Part shown: piece by piece, positions 44,296-55,300 of the stretch
Numbering within the stretch: position 1 is the first letter of the stretch
How the letters are laid out: each line of letters starts with the position of its first letter
NCBI GenBank assembly: GCA_017437785.1
Contig: JAFRXH010000098.1
Location: forward strand, 1 to 64,000
DNA: 64,000 nucleotides
Source of the DNA: Lachnospiraceae bacterium
GTDB lineage: Bacteria > Bacillota > Clostridia > Lachnospirales > Lachnospiraceae
Reading direction: 5' to 3'
Notes under the pieces: model-generated
Database searches by the model: none
Told to the model about the DNA's origin: nothing
What the model saw: only the letters and a program-made list of their open reading frames with translations
Program-made: the position numbers and the translations under genes

Positions 44296-45742
44296 CTTTT
44301 TCTATCTCCTTAAGTATCTTTTTAACATTCAGTATAAAGCCCAGTACTTTGAGCGGATTATCCATATGCAGAGGCAGCATCGAAAGGAATAATGAAGCCT
44401 CATATATACGCACGCTCAGCCAGTCAAAGCCGCTCTGCTGCAGCCTTCTCTTAAATATCTCCACATAGGGTGTATTATCAAACGCTATCTCCAGATACGG
44501 CGTAAAATCCTCACTCATATGTATGTCAAACAGCGCATTATTAAAGAAATCATAGCTTCCGCATACCGAATGGCTGAGTTTGGCCACATCATAATACGGG
44601 TTACTCCACAGCTCATCTTCCGTGACCGCACCTCTCGGATCGATGAACTTAAGCGTCTTGGTGGATTTATTGTATAAAGCATTTGCAAAGCAGGGATCGC
44701 CATGACTGATCACCAGCTTAAGCGGATATTTATTTTTTTTCTCAATTTTTTCTTTGAGGGTAAAATACCGCCCTGCAAGCGTATCAACATCATCAGCGCC
44801 TGTGGCCGATAATAGTCTCTCGATCTTTTTATAATCCTTATGCGCCTTAAGCTTTTCTATCCTGTCTTTAACCTTATCCGAATACAGCGCCTCCGAAACA
44901 GCCCTGTATTCTTCCGCACTGCATTTCTTTTCATGACGGCAGGAGAAGAAATAAAAATACTTATCCATCAGTTCTTCAAATTCCGCTTCATCCATGGAAC
45001 CGTGAACCCATTTAATGGCAAGGTCCGTCATATGCAGACGCTCCATTGTATAGCTTGCTTCGTCCGCACTCTCCTTATAATCAAAAGGCATAACGAACCA
45101 GTACCTCATATCTTCGGGAAGAAGATGATAGAACTGATACTCCGCATGTATCTTTTCTTTATTCTTTGAGCTTTTGACTATCGTATATTCATTGCCTTTT
45201 AAAGAATTAAAATAACGCGAATCAAAATTACCCGTAACGCACTGGATAAAATTACCTATCTTTCCTATATCCACCAGGCCTTCTATCTCGCAGCGGTCCT
45301 TAAACTCACGTATAAGCTCCCTGGGCTTCTTTCCGGAACTTATCTCCCTGCAAAAAGAAAGATAGCTCTCTGCCGAAGGAAACATTGCCGCAACAGCCTT
45401 GTTATCGGCCATCACCGCATAGGGTTTATCTATATAATTAAGCTTCTTATAAGTCAGTCTTGCTCTCTCTCCGTCGGTTATGAGGAAATCCGAAAGGCAG
45501 TGCAGTATCTTCATATCACCCGGCACTCGGTATTCCGGTTCTTCCGCCAGATCGGCAAATTCAAAGATCGAATGCAGCTTCTGCCACGACAGATCCGGGA
45601 ATTCTTTTTTCAGTTCATCACGATAGTATTCTTCCAGACGGCGCTTTTTAACGACCACGTCCGCAAAGCCCTTATCACCGATGATATCCGATATGACCTC
45701 GCTTTTCTTTGCGGTATCATCAAACACAAGCGTAACTTTCAT
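44288..45742 (-). CDS. APH/choline-kinase-like phosphotransferase with unknown N-terminal domain
   Basis: A 484-residue protein. The C-terminal part is a protein-kinase-like small-molecule kinase: ATP-binding strand around EYTIVKSSKNKEKIHAEY, catalytic LVISHGDPCFANAL (HGDxxxxN) and FIDPRGA (metal Asp). The N-terminal 150 residues (VTLVFDDTAKKSEVISDII) match nothing I recognise. It probably phosphorylates an alcohol or sugar. It overlaps both neighbours (4 bases with the upstream gene, 8 with the HAD gene), so it acts with them. Confidence 0.72.
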   Translation of the reverse strand: MKVTLVFDDTAKKSEVISDIIGDKGFADVVVKKRRLEEYYRDELKKEFPDLSWQKLHSIFEFADLAEEPEYRVPGDMKILHCLSDFLITDGERARLTYKKLNYIDKPYAVMADNKAVAAMFPSAESYLSFCREISSGKKPRELIREFKDRCEIEGLVDIGKIGNFIQCVTGNFDSRYFNSLKGNEYTIVKSSKNKEKIHAEYQFYHLLPEDMRYWFVMPFDYKESADEASYTMERLHMTDLAIKWVHGSMDEAEFEELMDKYFYFFSCRHEKKCSAEEYRAVSEALYSDKVKDRIEKLKAHKDYKKIERLLSATGADDVDTLAGRYFTLKEKIEKKNKYPLKLVISHGDPCFANALYNKSTKTLKFIDPRGAVTEDELWSNPYYDVAKLSHSVCGSYDFFNNALFDIHMSEDFTPYLEIAFDNTPYVEIFKRRLQQSGFDWLSVRIYEASLFLSMLPLHMDNPLKVLGFILNVKKILKEIEKDV

Positions 45743-46602
45743 TTCTTACTCCTTTTTCCCATAAGGGTTTCCGCCAGCTTGATGCAGGCGTATGCAAATA
45801 TGAGCAGCAGAATGGTAAATACCACAAAACGTTTAAGCTCCGGCGAAGTACCTATTCCCAATGCTGCAGACAGATAACGCGATACCGCATCGGCGGGCAC
45901 CCCATCCGGTCCGTGCAACAGATAAAGACTTCCGATCTCTGCCCCCCAGGCCAGCATTGAAAGTATATACAGAAGACTTCCGCGTCCTCTCAGCACAGTG
46001 CGTATCTCACTGTAAATGCGATTGGCCGCATCCAAAAGCTTTAGCAGCGAAAGCTTATGTGCCGTAGCTTTTGAAGAAAGCAGGTAATCTTTCCATACAC
46101 CGTACATCCCGGGAAAAGCCAGATATATCATTACCACCAGGGCCAGGAAGATCAGAAAACCATATACCAGGACCGGCAGTACACCTCCGCTCATTACCCA
46201 TAGTATGAGCATCATCGTAACCAAAGCCATGGTATCAAAGAAGCGGTCGAGCAATATGATCACCACACCCTTTAAAATACTGCCAAGCTCATTTCCCAGA
46301 CAGTACATGCGGAAAAACTCTCCCAGCTTCCACGGAAGCACCACGCCAACCGGTGTCACCTTGCAATACAGCTTCATGCATACGCTGCTGTCGATGTCCG
46401 ATCCGTACAGTGCCAGATACAGACGGCATACTTTAAGCGCATGCACTATCACCACCGTAAGGATCACTACCGGTATGACTTCCATATCCATCAGTTCTGT
46501 AAGCTTGCCCGGCAATACATATCCGTACACGAACAAAGCTGCGGATATAAACAGCACTGCCAGATTGATCAGATTGTATACCGCTGTCCTGCGCTGTTTC
46601 AT
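45739..46602 (-). CDS. Flippase-like / lysylphosphatidylglycerol synthase transmembrane family protein
   Basis: A 287-residue protein with about seven membrane helices and the family segment PVGVVLPWKLGEFFRMYCLG, followed by ILLDRFFDTMAL, as in UPF0104/LPG_synthase_TM proteins. Relatives beside GT2 enzymes are thought to move lipid-linked sugars. It overlaps its two neighbours by 4 bases each. Confidence 0.8.
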   Translation of the reverse strand: MKQRRTAVYNLINLAVLFISAALFVYGYVLPGKLTELMDMEVIPVVILTVVIVHALKVCRLYLALYGSDIDSSVCMKLYCKVTPVGVVLPWKLGEFFRMYCLGNELGSILKGVVIILLDRFFDTMALVTMMLILWVMSGGVLPVLVYGFLIFLALVVMIYLAFPGMYGVWKDYLLSSKATAHKLSLLKLLDAANRIYSEIRTVLRGRGSLLYILSMLAWGAEIGSLYLLHGPDGVPADAVSRYLSAALGIGTSPELKRFVVFTILLLIFAYACIKLAETLMGKRSKK

Positions 46603-47405
46603 TCCCTGTACAGATCCTCTGCTATCACCTCTGCCGAATACTCATCCACTTCTTTATCGCGGTGCTCGGCTTCTATAAATCCTTTTTTGTTTATGATATA
46701 CGATCCAAGCATTTTAAGTACCGTAAGTGCCTGGTTCATCATCTTCACATTCGATACCTGGTCGTCCTCTCTCCAGCATATGGGGAAGAAGCGTATATTG
46801 TGACCGTAATAAGCCGATCCCAGTATCATGCAGTAATTAAACATGAGATTATCCTTATACTTAAGATAAAAACGGTCCTTAAGCATCGCGGTGCTGTACA
46901 TATTGAGTCCCGAACCCAGATCCAGCACCCTGCGTCCCGTTCCCAGCGAAAAGAGTATGTTATATACCACATTTCCGAAGCTGCGGAATAAGGAGTATCC
47001 TTCAAGACGCGATCCGTTCATAAAACGCGCCCCCAAAAGACAATCATACTTTCTGTGTATGCCGCGTCTTAAATACGGTATCAGATCCGTGATACTGCCC
47101 TGGTCATCACCATGCAGCATTATCACATAATCAAAGCCCTGCTTAACAGCACGGTCAAAAGCCAGCTTCTGCGATCCTCCCAGACCATAGTTCTCGTTAT
47201 TCCTGAGCAGCTTGACATCCGTATGTATCTCATGACTGTCAAGGTAGGATATAACAGCCTGCTCCCCGTCATCCGTACTGCGGTTGTTAAGTATTATCAC
47301 TTCCTGTATGTATTCGCAGACCTCATCGGTAAACTGGTCCAGAACCCTCGTGATCTGTTTTTCGCAGTTATACATCGGTATAAATAAAAGGATCTTATCC
47401 TTCAT
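46599..47405 (-). CDS. GT2 glycosyltransferase, dolichyl-phosphate-mannose-synthase-like
   Basis: A 268-residue enzyme with IPMYNCEKQI, ILNNRSTDDG, NYGLGGSQKLAFDRAV and the DxD-type HGDDQG motif. It lacks C-terminal membrane helices. Related proteins load a sugar onto undecaprenyl phosphate, the donor for GT-C enzymes. ATG 47405 overlaps the upstream stop as TGATG and has GGGAGG seven bases before it; an in-frame GTG at 47408 is less likely. Confidence 0.88.
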   Translation of the reverse strand: MKDKILLFIPMYNCEKQITRVLDQFTDEVCEYIQEVIILNNRSTDDGEQAVISYLDSHEIHTDVKLLRNNENYGLGGSQKLAFDRAVKQGFDYVIMLHGDDQGSITDLIPYLRRGIHRKYDCLLGARFMNGSRLEGYSLFRSFGNVVYNILFSLGTGRRVLDLGSGLNMYSTAMLKDRFYLKYKDNLMFNYCMILGSAYYGHNIRFFPICWREDDQVSNVKMMNQALTVLKMLGSYIINKKGFIEAEHRDKEVDEYSAEVIAEDLYRE

Positions 47406-50263
47406 CACTCTACCTCCCTGAGCTTATATAATCTGTATTCTTTAACAGCAGGAAGCGCTGTCTGCTCCCCGTAATACTGTGCGCTGATATTTATCTCTGC
47501 GTGGGAATTGAGCAGCCATCCTGCGCCGCTGCCCAGGGGTATCAGCAGTTTTCCCTGCCCGAATGAGCAGTTCATACCGTGTATCTCTCCCGCATCATCC
47601 TCCCAGGTCAGCAATATAGTCTTTCCCGGATTATGATCCCTCTTCATCAAAGCAGTGGCAAAGGGTGAATCATCCTCCTGCACCGCATCAAAGATATGAT
47701 CGATAAGGATATTCTCGTATGTTCCGTCACTATTGTCAAAATCTATGTACAGAAAATCCGCATCCTGTGACTCGCCCGGGATCTTTACCGACACAGCCGA
47801 TCCGGCATTTTCCGCACTGCCGCCGGGCCTTTGCGTAAACAGGGCGTTTAAGCTGTCCATCGAAAGCCCCCAGGAAGACGGCGTAAGCCCCAGCTCTCTC
47901 CACTCCGGCGCGATAGCCGCAGCTTTATTGGCAGTATATGCATCCTCTGCACTGCCCGTATTGGGATAAAACTTTCTGCTTTGTGCCGACCAGCTGTATT
48001 CACCGGAAGTCATCAGCCAGTGATACAGATAATAATAAGCAAAAGAATCGATCCCGGAAACAACCGTATGCTGCGAACGGAGTATATCCACTGTTTCCTT
48101 CGCGGCATTGAATCCTCTTATCGTCATGGCTTCCATGACCGATCCGCCTTTTATATCATAAAGATAATAGTATCCGAAGTCTCCAAGTCCCAGATAACTC
48201 TCATCCGGCTTAAGGGCGATATCCTTTTCACGCCTGGACAGAAGTTTATCATAAACATCACCGCGGATAAAGACCGCTCCCAGCCGTGGTATGGTTTCAT
48301 CGGAAACTCCCGTATACCCCTCCGGTACCGTATAGGCCGCAGAAAGCTTCTGTGCACCGTCTATTCCGCTTAGGCTCTCACCCGTGACCGCAACTACCAG
48401 AAATACCGCAAACGCGCTGATGATGCTGCGCATCAGTGAATTACCGCAATATCTGGCACTTAAGATGATAAACATCACCGCGCAGGCAAATATCATCCCC
48501 GCACTGCGGGCATAGATGTCATATACATCCATACGTACAAAAGTGTAACTGAAAGCTATCAGCATGGCAATACCCATGCTTATGCATAAAGCGGCTGCCT
48601 CCGGATCGGCTATCCTTAACTTTTTACCTTCTATTCTGATACCGCCGGTCTTCATGCTCATAATCGCAGACACCCATATCACGGCCACCGGGATCAGAAA
48701 ACTGAACAGATCATAAAGCAGTATCCTCAGTCCGTCGGATGAGATACCTGCAAAGAACTGATCCGGCACACCCTGCCCGAAGCGTGAGAGCCCGTCTGCA
48801 AAAACAGTCTGGGAGCTCATCGCCAGCATATGTTTGAGCGTACCCAGGAGCAGCGGTATGCAAAGTACTACCGGCAGTATACACAGCGCCCATCCCAGCC
48901 AGAATGCAGGCGTTTTGATGTCTTTTTTCAGACTGCTCTTTGCATAGCTTATTATCTGCCACAAAAACATGGGCATGAAAGCTATGCATACCGCCGCTCC
49001 AAAGAGCGGATAATAAAGCCCCTGGATAAAGCTCGATATGAACCACGCCTTGATCCAAAGCCCTTTCTTTTTAATGAGCTCCGGCCATGACAGAAGCAGC
49101 ATCACCGGCAGGATGAGCGCGATACGGTTATAACGGAGCAGCGGAAACAAAAGTACTATCAAAAGCACCCTGCTGCCTTTAAGCTGCCTTGTCGCAAAAA
49201 ATACCAGAAGCGCCGCTACCGCCAGATAGAAAAGATTCTCGGTGACATTATAGTATGCATAATATCCCTTTCCGAACACAGCAAGGAACGCACCCTGTAT
49301 AACGGAATACAGCCCCGATACCGGTATGAATTCCGAAAAGGGCTTCTGCCCCAGCTCAAATATCTGAGAGAAAGCGATGATGTTTTCGAAGGGGTGATGC
49401 AGATCCGCGGATATGATCTGCCCGCAGCCGCTGTATCCGTTAAAATTCATGATACAGCAAAGCGTCCCGAAAGAAATGAGCTCATCCGCACCTGCATTCT
49501 TTTCGCCGCTCTTTTTGATCTTAAGCGCCGCAAGTATCAGAAAGAAGATAAGCACACACCATACAGGAAGCGCGATCCTTTTAGGTATATCGGGCGTTAT
49601 AATTTCCTCACCGTATCTGTAGGCCGAGCTTAAAAATACCAGGAGACTTAATGGGATAAACATCTGTATTGCGGGTATGAATGTAAGGAACAGATCTTTT
49701 TTGGCCCTGTGCGAACAGATCAGGAGCATCATGGTAACGATAAAGGATACCACGATAAGCTCTCCCAGAGACGTATCCTTATCCGTTCCGGCAAATACAC
49801 AAAACCTGTATATACCGCATAAAGCATACAGTGTCAGGACATATGATATCATTGCCGAAAATGCATATGCGGAAGCACTGATACTGAGCAGTATCCACAG
49901 CATGGTCAGTGCAAAGAGCATAGCATTGACTTCTGAATATATCAGATACTCCGCTCCCATAGCCGTCAGCAGGATAAGGCCGCAGATGTTCATGGATCTG
50001 CCGGCTTCGCTTTTTACAAAGGTCTGTGATTTTTTATTGTAAATCAGGTAAAATAAAAAGACAGCGGATGTTCCCAGGATGGACAGAAGATATACCATAT
50101 CCTGCTCCGCCGATTTATTGCTTCCTTCCGCCGAGGTGAGTTCCTCTACCACATCCGTAAATACCTGCGGCGTATTTCCGAAGCGGGCCAGCCAGAAATA
50201 TATGAAGACCGCTCCGGAAAGGAACAGAAGCACCAGAAATATAGGCTGCGAACGTTTATTCAT
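47405..50263 (-). CDS. Very large polytopic membrane protein, possible GT-C glycosyltransferase
   Basis: A 952-residue protein with an estimated 18 or so membrane helices in the first 660 residues and a C-terminal extracellular region of about 290. An outer loop contains SADLHHPFENI before FELGQKPFSEFIPVSGLY, resembling the acidic/His loop of membrane glycosyltransferases. I cannot assign a family with certainty. It is the first structural gene of the glycan operon, 28 bases after the GGDEF gene. Confidence 0.55.
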   Translation of the reverse strand: MNKRSQPIFLVLLFLSGAVFIYFWLARFGNTPQVFTDVVEELTSAEGSNKSAEQDMVYLLSILGTSAVFLFYLIYNKKSQTFVKSEAGRSMNICGLILLTAMGAEYLIYSEVNAMLFALTMLWILLSISASAYAFSAMISYVLTLYALCGIYRFCVFAGTDKDTSLGELIVVSFIVTMMLLICSHRAKKDLFLTFIPAIQMFIPLSLLVFLSSAYRYGEEIITPDIPKRIALPVWCVLIFFLILAALKIKKSGEKNAGADELISFGTLCCIMNFNGYSGCGQIISADLHHPFENIIAFSQIFELGQKPFSEFIPVSGLYSVIQGAFLAVFGKGYYAYYNVTENLFYLAVAALLVFFATRQLKGSRVLLIVLLFPLLRYNRIALILPVMLLLSWPELIKKKGLWIKAWFISSFIQGLYYPLFGAAVCIAFMPMFLWQIISYAKSSLKKDIKTPAFWLGWALCILPVVLCIPLLLGTLKHMLAMSSQTVFADGLSRFGQGVPDQFFAGISSDGLRILLYDLFSFLIPVAVIWVSAIMSMKTGGIRIEGKKLRIADPEAAALCISMGIAMLIAFSYTFVRMDVYDIYARSAGMIFACAVMFIILSARYCGNSLMRSIISAFAVFLVVAVTGESLSGIDGAQKLSAAYTVPEGYTGVSDETIPRLGAVFIRGDVYDKLLSRREKDIALKPDESYLGLGDFGYYYLYDIKGGSVMEAMTIRGFNAAKETVDILRSQHTVVSGIDSFAYYYLYHWLMTSGEYSWSAQSRKFYPNTGSAEDAYTANKAAAIAPEWRELGLTPSSWGLSMDSLNALFTQRPGGSAENAGSAVSVKIPGESQDADFLYIDFDNSDGTYENILIDHIFDAVQEDDSPFATALMKRDHNPGKTILLTWEDDAGEIHGMNCSFGQGKLLIPLGSGAGWLLNSHAEINISAQYYGEQTALPAVKEYRLYKLREVE

Positions 50264-50291
50264 AACTCTGTAACTTCAACATCTTAACCGG

Positions 50292-51683
50292 TCAGACACG
50301 CCGTAATATCTCCGGATGTTTTTCGTAGAAGCGCTCCTTATCCTTATACATTTTCTTATCTGCTTCATGCAGTGCATCACGCACATCGGCACCTTCTTCG
50401 CAGTAACAGCCTCCCACGGCAAAGCATACATGAGTGAAATCGACCACACTGTCTGCCAGCACCTTAAGCGAATTCATACGTGTATAGAATTCGTATTCAT
50501 TGATCCCCGGCGCAAATACCATGAACTCATCGCCGCCGGCACGGTATACTTCGTAACCGTCAAAAATATCCTTAAGTATCTCTGCCGCACTCTTTAAGAG
50601 TTCATCACCTCTGGCATGTCCTGAAGTATCATTCGTATATTTGAGGCAGTTAAGATCGGCGAATATAACACCAAAGGGTTCATCCGAACAAGTAGTATAG
50701 GAATCGATACGGTTGTTCATAGCGTTACGGTTGTAAACACCCGTCAAAAGATCCGTACGGCTCATCTGCTCCATCTTATCATACATCTGTCTGTTTGCTA
50801 TCTCTGCAGAAAGGATGAAGGTCGTAGCCTCTAAGATCTCCTTAATGGCAAGGGTTCTTTCCGTATCGAAGTTTAATGCCCAGAAAAAGCCTATAACATC
50901 TTCATTTGATTTGAGCGGATAGAGTATCACGCTTTTGGCTCCCGCAGCATCAAGCGAATCCGCCCAGGTAGGATTAACTTCCCTGAGAGCCTGCCAGTCG
51001 GTAACATTACTGACAGCCACACAATTGCTGCCGGCCATAGTATCCATCCATGTCTCTACAATGCCGAAAAACTCATTATCCAGATATGTCTCCATAGGCA
51101 GCATGCCGCTGCCGCCGCGTATAGCCTCACTCAGTACTGAGCACTCACGCTTAGCAAAATCCGTGAGCAGTATACAGCTGTAATCAGCATCGCAGATCTC
51201 GCGGATATCTTCTGTAATGGAATCCATGGATTCATTGAAATCACCCGATTCACGCAGCAGGATACAGGTTTTGAGTACCTGTTCCGCAGATTCCGCAGAT
51301 GTATCCGCAAGCTTGGCCGGATCCACGCTAAAGTCCATATCATAGGAAAACAGGCAATAACTTATCCCCTCGGTATCGGATCTGAGAGGCAGATAAAAAA
51401 GTGAGAGCCATGCATCAAACACAGGTGCATTAACATAGCTGTGTATAGGTTTTTTCTCTACTATACATCTTAAGCAGAGACTCTCAAAGTTTAAGTCCCT
51501 GTCCATCGCATCGGTATATAACATACCGGGAACGAATTCCTTACCCCTTTCGCTCACGGCTTCTTTATACAGATCATTTCCCGCAACTATCCTTATGGTA
51601 CCATAAGTATCTCCGGGATTCATATCCACGGAAACAACCGCTGCTATCTGTTCATAGCTGTCCGCGATAGCCTGATAATCCAT
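50292..51683 (-). CDS. Diguanylate cyclase (GAF-like sensor + GGDEF), head of glycan operon
   Basis: About 463 residues, no membrane helices. The N-terminal and middle regions (about 150-310, with ADYSCILLTDFAKRECSVLSE) look like a GAF sensor; the C-terminal GGDEF domain has MSRTDLLTGVYNRN and RAGGDEFMVFAP. No RxxD I-site is present at the usual place, so product inhibition may be lost. ATG 51683 has GGAGGG seven bases before it; the ORF can be extended to 51713 without a ribosome site. The glycan genes follow after 28 bases, so c-di-GMP may be made together with the machinery. Confidence 0.9.
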   Translation of the reverse strand: MDYQAIADSYEQIAAVVSVDMNPGDTYGTIRIVAGNDLYKEAVSERGKEFVPGMLYTDAMDRDLNFESLCLRCIVEKKPIHSYVNAPVFDAWLSLFYLPLRSDTEGISYCLFSYDMDFSVDPAKLADTSAESAEQVLKTCILLRESGDFNESMDSITEDIREICDADYSCILLTDFAKRECSVLSEAIRGGSGMLPMETYLDNEFFGIVETWMDTMAGSNCVAVSNVTDWQALREVNPTWADSLDAAGAKSVILYPLKSNEDVIGFFWALNFDTERTLAIKEILEATTFILSAEIANRQMYDKMEQMSRTDLLTGVYNRNAMNNRIDSYTTCSDEPFGVIFADLNCLKYTNDTSGHARGDELLKSAAEILKDIFDGYEVYRAGGDEFMVFAPGINEYEFYTRMNSLKVLADSVVDFTHVCFAVGGCYCEEGADVRDALHEADKKMYKDKERFYEKHPEILRRV

Positions 51684-51732
51684 ATCGCATCCCTCCAAAA
51701 TAATACCCGTCACGAGTTATCAACCACTATAT

Positions 51733-51761
51733 ATTGTGCCTTTTTTAGTGCTATTTGTCAA
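51733..51761 (-). promoter_or_regulatory. Promoter of the GGDEF/glycan operon
   Basis: Minus strand TTGACA (51761-51756), 17-bp spacer, CACAAT (51738-51733). No other promoter as good is seen inside the operon. Confidence 0.65.
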
Positions 51762-51809
51762 CCTATCAATACAGCGGACAAATGTATGTTCGTATGTTAC
51801 ATACTGCGC

Positions 51810-51838
51810 TTGTACACGGCTTTTTTTTGTTATATAAT
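51810..51838 (+). promoter_or_regulatory. Promoter of the small membrane protein gene
   Basis: TTGTAC (51810-51815), 17-bp spacer with a T8 run, TATAAT (51833-51838); start about 65 bases before the gene. Confidence 0.65.
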
Positions 51839-51907
51839 ACTTTGCGGATCTGCGGTATAGCGCATATCGCAGACCGTGATGATCTTACGGTAAAGAAGGG
51901 GTTTAAG

Positions 51908-52309
51908 ATGGGTAATTGGGGAGACGACAGCGATTTCGAAGTTAAGGCTCTGAAAGATTTCGAATTCAATTTTACTTTCAATTTCAAAAAAATATACATG
52001 TATGTGGATGAGGTTTCCGAGAGGACGCTGGAAGTAAACGAAAAGCATCCCAAGGACTCTCTTATGAAGCTCTGGGCAGGAACTATGCTGGGCTTCTTTA
52101 TCTTCATGCTGCTTTCCTATAAGCTGCTGGCCCTTGTCATGATCCCTTTCTTCGCCTTTTACATACTGGCACTGGTAAGGATATATAAATGCTGGAAAGG
52201 ATTCAAGTATAACGGTTTCCAATACTGGGCGATGAGCCTTGTGACACTCATCGCGGTCTTTGCCCTCTCAAGGGTAGCCCAATACCTTGCGCTTCTTATA
52301 ATAGGATAA
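51908..52309 (+). CDS. Small two-helix membrane protein of unknown function
   Basis: A 133-residue protein beginning MGNWGDDSDFEVKALKDF. After about 58 polar residues come two or three helices (LWAGTMLGFFIFMLL, LVMIPFFAFYILALV, YWAMSLVTLIAVFAL). I do not recognise the family. The start at 51908 has AGAAGGGG six bases upstream; a longer frame from 51755 has no ribosome site and would begin before the predicted transcript. It is monocistronic, with its own promoter and terminator. Confidence 0.75.
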   Translation: MGNWGDDSDFEVKALKDFEFNFTFNFKKIYMYVDEVSERTLEVNEKHPKDSLMKLWAGTMLGFFIFMLLSYKLLALVMIPFFAFYILALVRIYKCWKGFKYNGFQYWAMSLVTLIAVFALSRVAQYLALLIIG

Positions 52310-52313
52310 ACTT

Positions 52314-52343
52314 AAAGACCCGGTCCTGCGGCCGGGTCTTTTT
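52314..52343. terminator. Bidirectional terminator between small membrane protein and histidine kinase genes
   Basis: AAAGACCCGG (52314-52323) and CCGGGTCTTT (52332-52341) form a 10-bp stem with T residues to 52343. It serves the plus-strand gene ending at 52309 and perhaps the convergent kinase gene. Confidence 0.88.
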
Positions 52344-52363
52344 CAGGCTTAGTCCCATCTTCC

Positions 52364-55300
52364 CTATTCGTTACCTTCACCATTCGGGAAAAACTCTATC
52401 ACATCCGCGTCATCATCATCTTCTGCAGACGCTCCGTCTTGTGACAGATCCATGCCTTCTATCAGTGCTACGGTCCGCTTTAATTCTTCTATGAATTGCG
52501 GATGATACTCATTAACCTTATCCATATCGCCTTCCTTTGCGTATCTTTCAAGATCGGCCGCCATTTCCGAAAGCTGTGTCGCTCCTATAGTACGTGAAAC
52601 ACTCTTCAGTGCATGCACCTTTATGGCGTATGTATGCATATCGGAATCTGTAAGCGCCCCGGAAAGCTCCGATGATCTTTCCGGATAAGAATCCAGATAA
52701 TCCCTTAAAAGCTCGTGATAGAAGGCCTCATCACCGGCGCAGTACTTAAGCCCCTCCTCTGTATCAAGACCGGTTTTTTCTGATGATACCGAAGCGGCTT
52801 TACCGTTGTCTTTAATGCTGCTGCCCGCCTTATCCGATCTGCTGCGTACTGACCACTTATCCTTTGTAAGATATTTTTTAAGTATGCTCTCCAGCGCCGG
52901 TACTTCCACAGGCTTGGACAGATAATCATCAAAACCTGCCTCCAGATATTTCTCCCTGGCACCCACCACGGCATTGGCCGTAAGAGCGATCACCGCACAG
53001 CCGCTCTGTATCAGTCCGCCTTCTTTCGCCCGCTGCAGTGTTTCTATACCATCCATCTGCGGCATCATATGATCCAGCAGTACGATATCGTACTTATTAT
53101 CCTTAAGCTTATCAAGCGCTGCAGCTCCCGAAGCTGCCCTGTCCGGTACGATGCCGTTTAGCTTTAACAGATTGGTGATGACTTTAAGGTTCATATCATT
53201 ATCATCAACAGCCAGAAGACGTGCATCGGGCGCATAAACATACTTATCATCGTCTTCCTTATCTTTTGCCTCTTTTGCTTTTATCTCGTAGTCACCTATC
53301 GGAGCCGCATCCACGATATTCTGTTTTACGGTAAATGAAAACGTCGAGCCTTTTCCGTATTCACTCTCCACCTCAAGAGTTGAATCCATCATCTTAAGCA
53401 GCCTGTTGACGATGGCCATACCCAGTCCGGTACCCTCAATGCTCCTGTTTCGTTTTTCCTCAAGCCTGGTAAAGGATTCAAACAGCCGGCCTATATCCTC
53501 TTCCTTTATACCTATACCGGTATCCTTAACACTCATCCTTAAGCTGAGCGAACCTTCCGAGTCTCTCTCTCCGCTTATATAAAGATCAACCCTGCCTTCC
53601 CTTGTATACTTGACTGCATTTGTAAGCAGGTTGACCGCTACCTGGGTCACTCTCATATCATCACCGAACAGGGTGACCGGCAGATCACTGTCTATATGAG
53701 CTTCAAATAACAATCCCTTATCCTCTGCCCTTTGTGATACGGAATTTATGATAGTACTGATCATCGATGAAGTATCATATCTGACCGGTATTATCTCCAT
53801 CTTGCCTTCCTCTATCTTTGAGAAGTCAAGTATGGTGTTGATAAGCCCCAGCAGATTCCTGCCTGCCGAGCGGATATTTTCCGCATAATCCCTTATCGAC
53901 TCATCATCGGATTCACGCAGTATCATCTCGTTCATTCCCAGTACGGCATTGATAGGTGTACGTATTTCATGGGACATCTGCGCCAGGAAGCGGGATTTGG
54001 CTTTCTCTGCTGCAACCGCGGTATCGGCAGCCTTTACCAGTTTTTCATTGGTCTCCTCCTGCCAGTGGGCAAATCTGTTGATCAGAGTCAGGACTGCCAG
54101 GATGGATCCCGTGATCAGAAGAAGGAATACCAGGCCCACTATGATAAGCGTGCCGTATATACTCCACCAGTTCTGTACCACTATGACGGTAAAGCCCGAA
54201 AGCGTACTCTTCCGGGCACAGCAGGTTACAGCACGTCCGTCGTGATCCTTCATCCAGAAAACATCGCCTTTATGATAAACATCGGCATACAGTGTATCTT
54301 CTATATTGACTGCTCTTGTGGTACTTATCTCATACTGCTTATCGGGATGGTTTATTATGATACCGTCCTGGTCTACCATAAATGCATAGCTGTTGCCGCT
54401 ATAGCTGTCATCCAGCACGTCGATCAGCTTATCCAGCAGACAGTCGATAGCAAATATGCCAAGAAACTCTCCGTCAGAGGAATACACTATCCTTGAAAAC
54501 GTTATGCAGTATAATCCGGTCTGGGCATCAAAATACGGTGCGGAAATACTGTAACCGTCGCCGGAGCGCTCCGTATCGATATACCACTGTCTCTCCTCAA
54601 CCTTATAATCGTTGTCCGGAACCCAGCCGTTGTTCATTATGATCGCATGTTCCGTATTATAAGGATTGGCCATATATGCAAAAGTCATTTCACTGTAATT
54701 CTTTGCAACTTCATCAAGCCAGGCTACAGCCGCATCATAATCATCAAGTATCTTAGGATCCGCAGCTATCACATCGGCAAACATCCTAAGTATGCTCTGC
54801 TTCTGCTGCATCCATAACGTCACTTCATTATTATATCTGTCAGCTTCCCTGCTTATGCGCGCAGCACCCCATCTGGATGTGGTCGCACTAAACATTGCCA
54901 GTCCCAGAAACATCGCCACTATCAGTATCCCGGTCACGGCGTTTCTGATAAACCTGCTGGATGCTGTTCCTTTTATATGCTTTTTCTTATTGACCGTATC
55001 CCCTGTTTCATCATCCGATCGCAGTATGCTCGAATACGAAAACAGATTGTCCAGCTTCTCTTTGAGCCTTACACCGGCCGAACTTATCTCCCTGAACGCT
55101 CCCTCCTGTTCACTCTGCATGCTGTATGAATCACTGATACGCATTATCTGGTTTAAGGGACCGCGCAGATCTTCCGAAAGGGACGCTATAAAACTCTTGG
55201 TCGCGGCAAGGGTATCTTCCGCCCGTTGCTGGTTATTGATACTCACCATATAGAATACTATTATCACAGCCACCATCAGCAGATCCACAGCACCCAGCAT

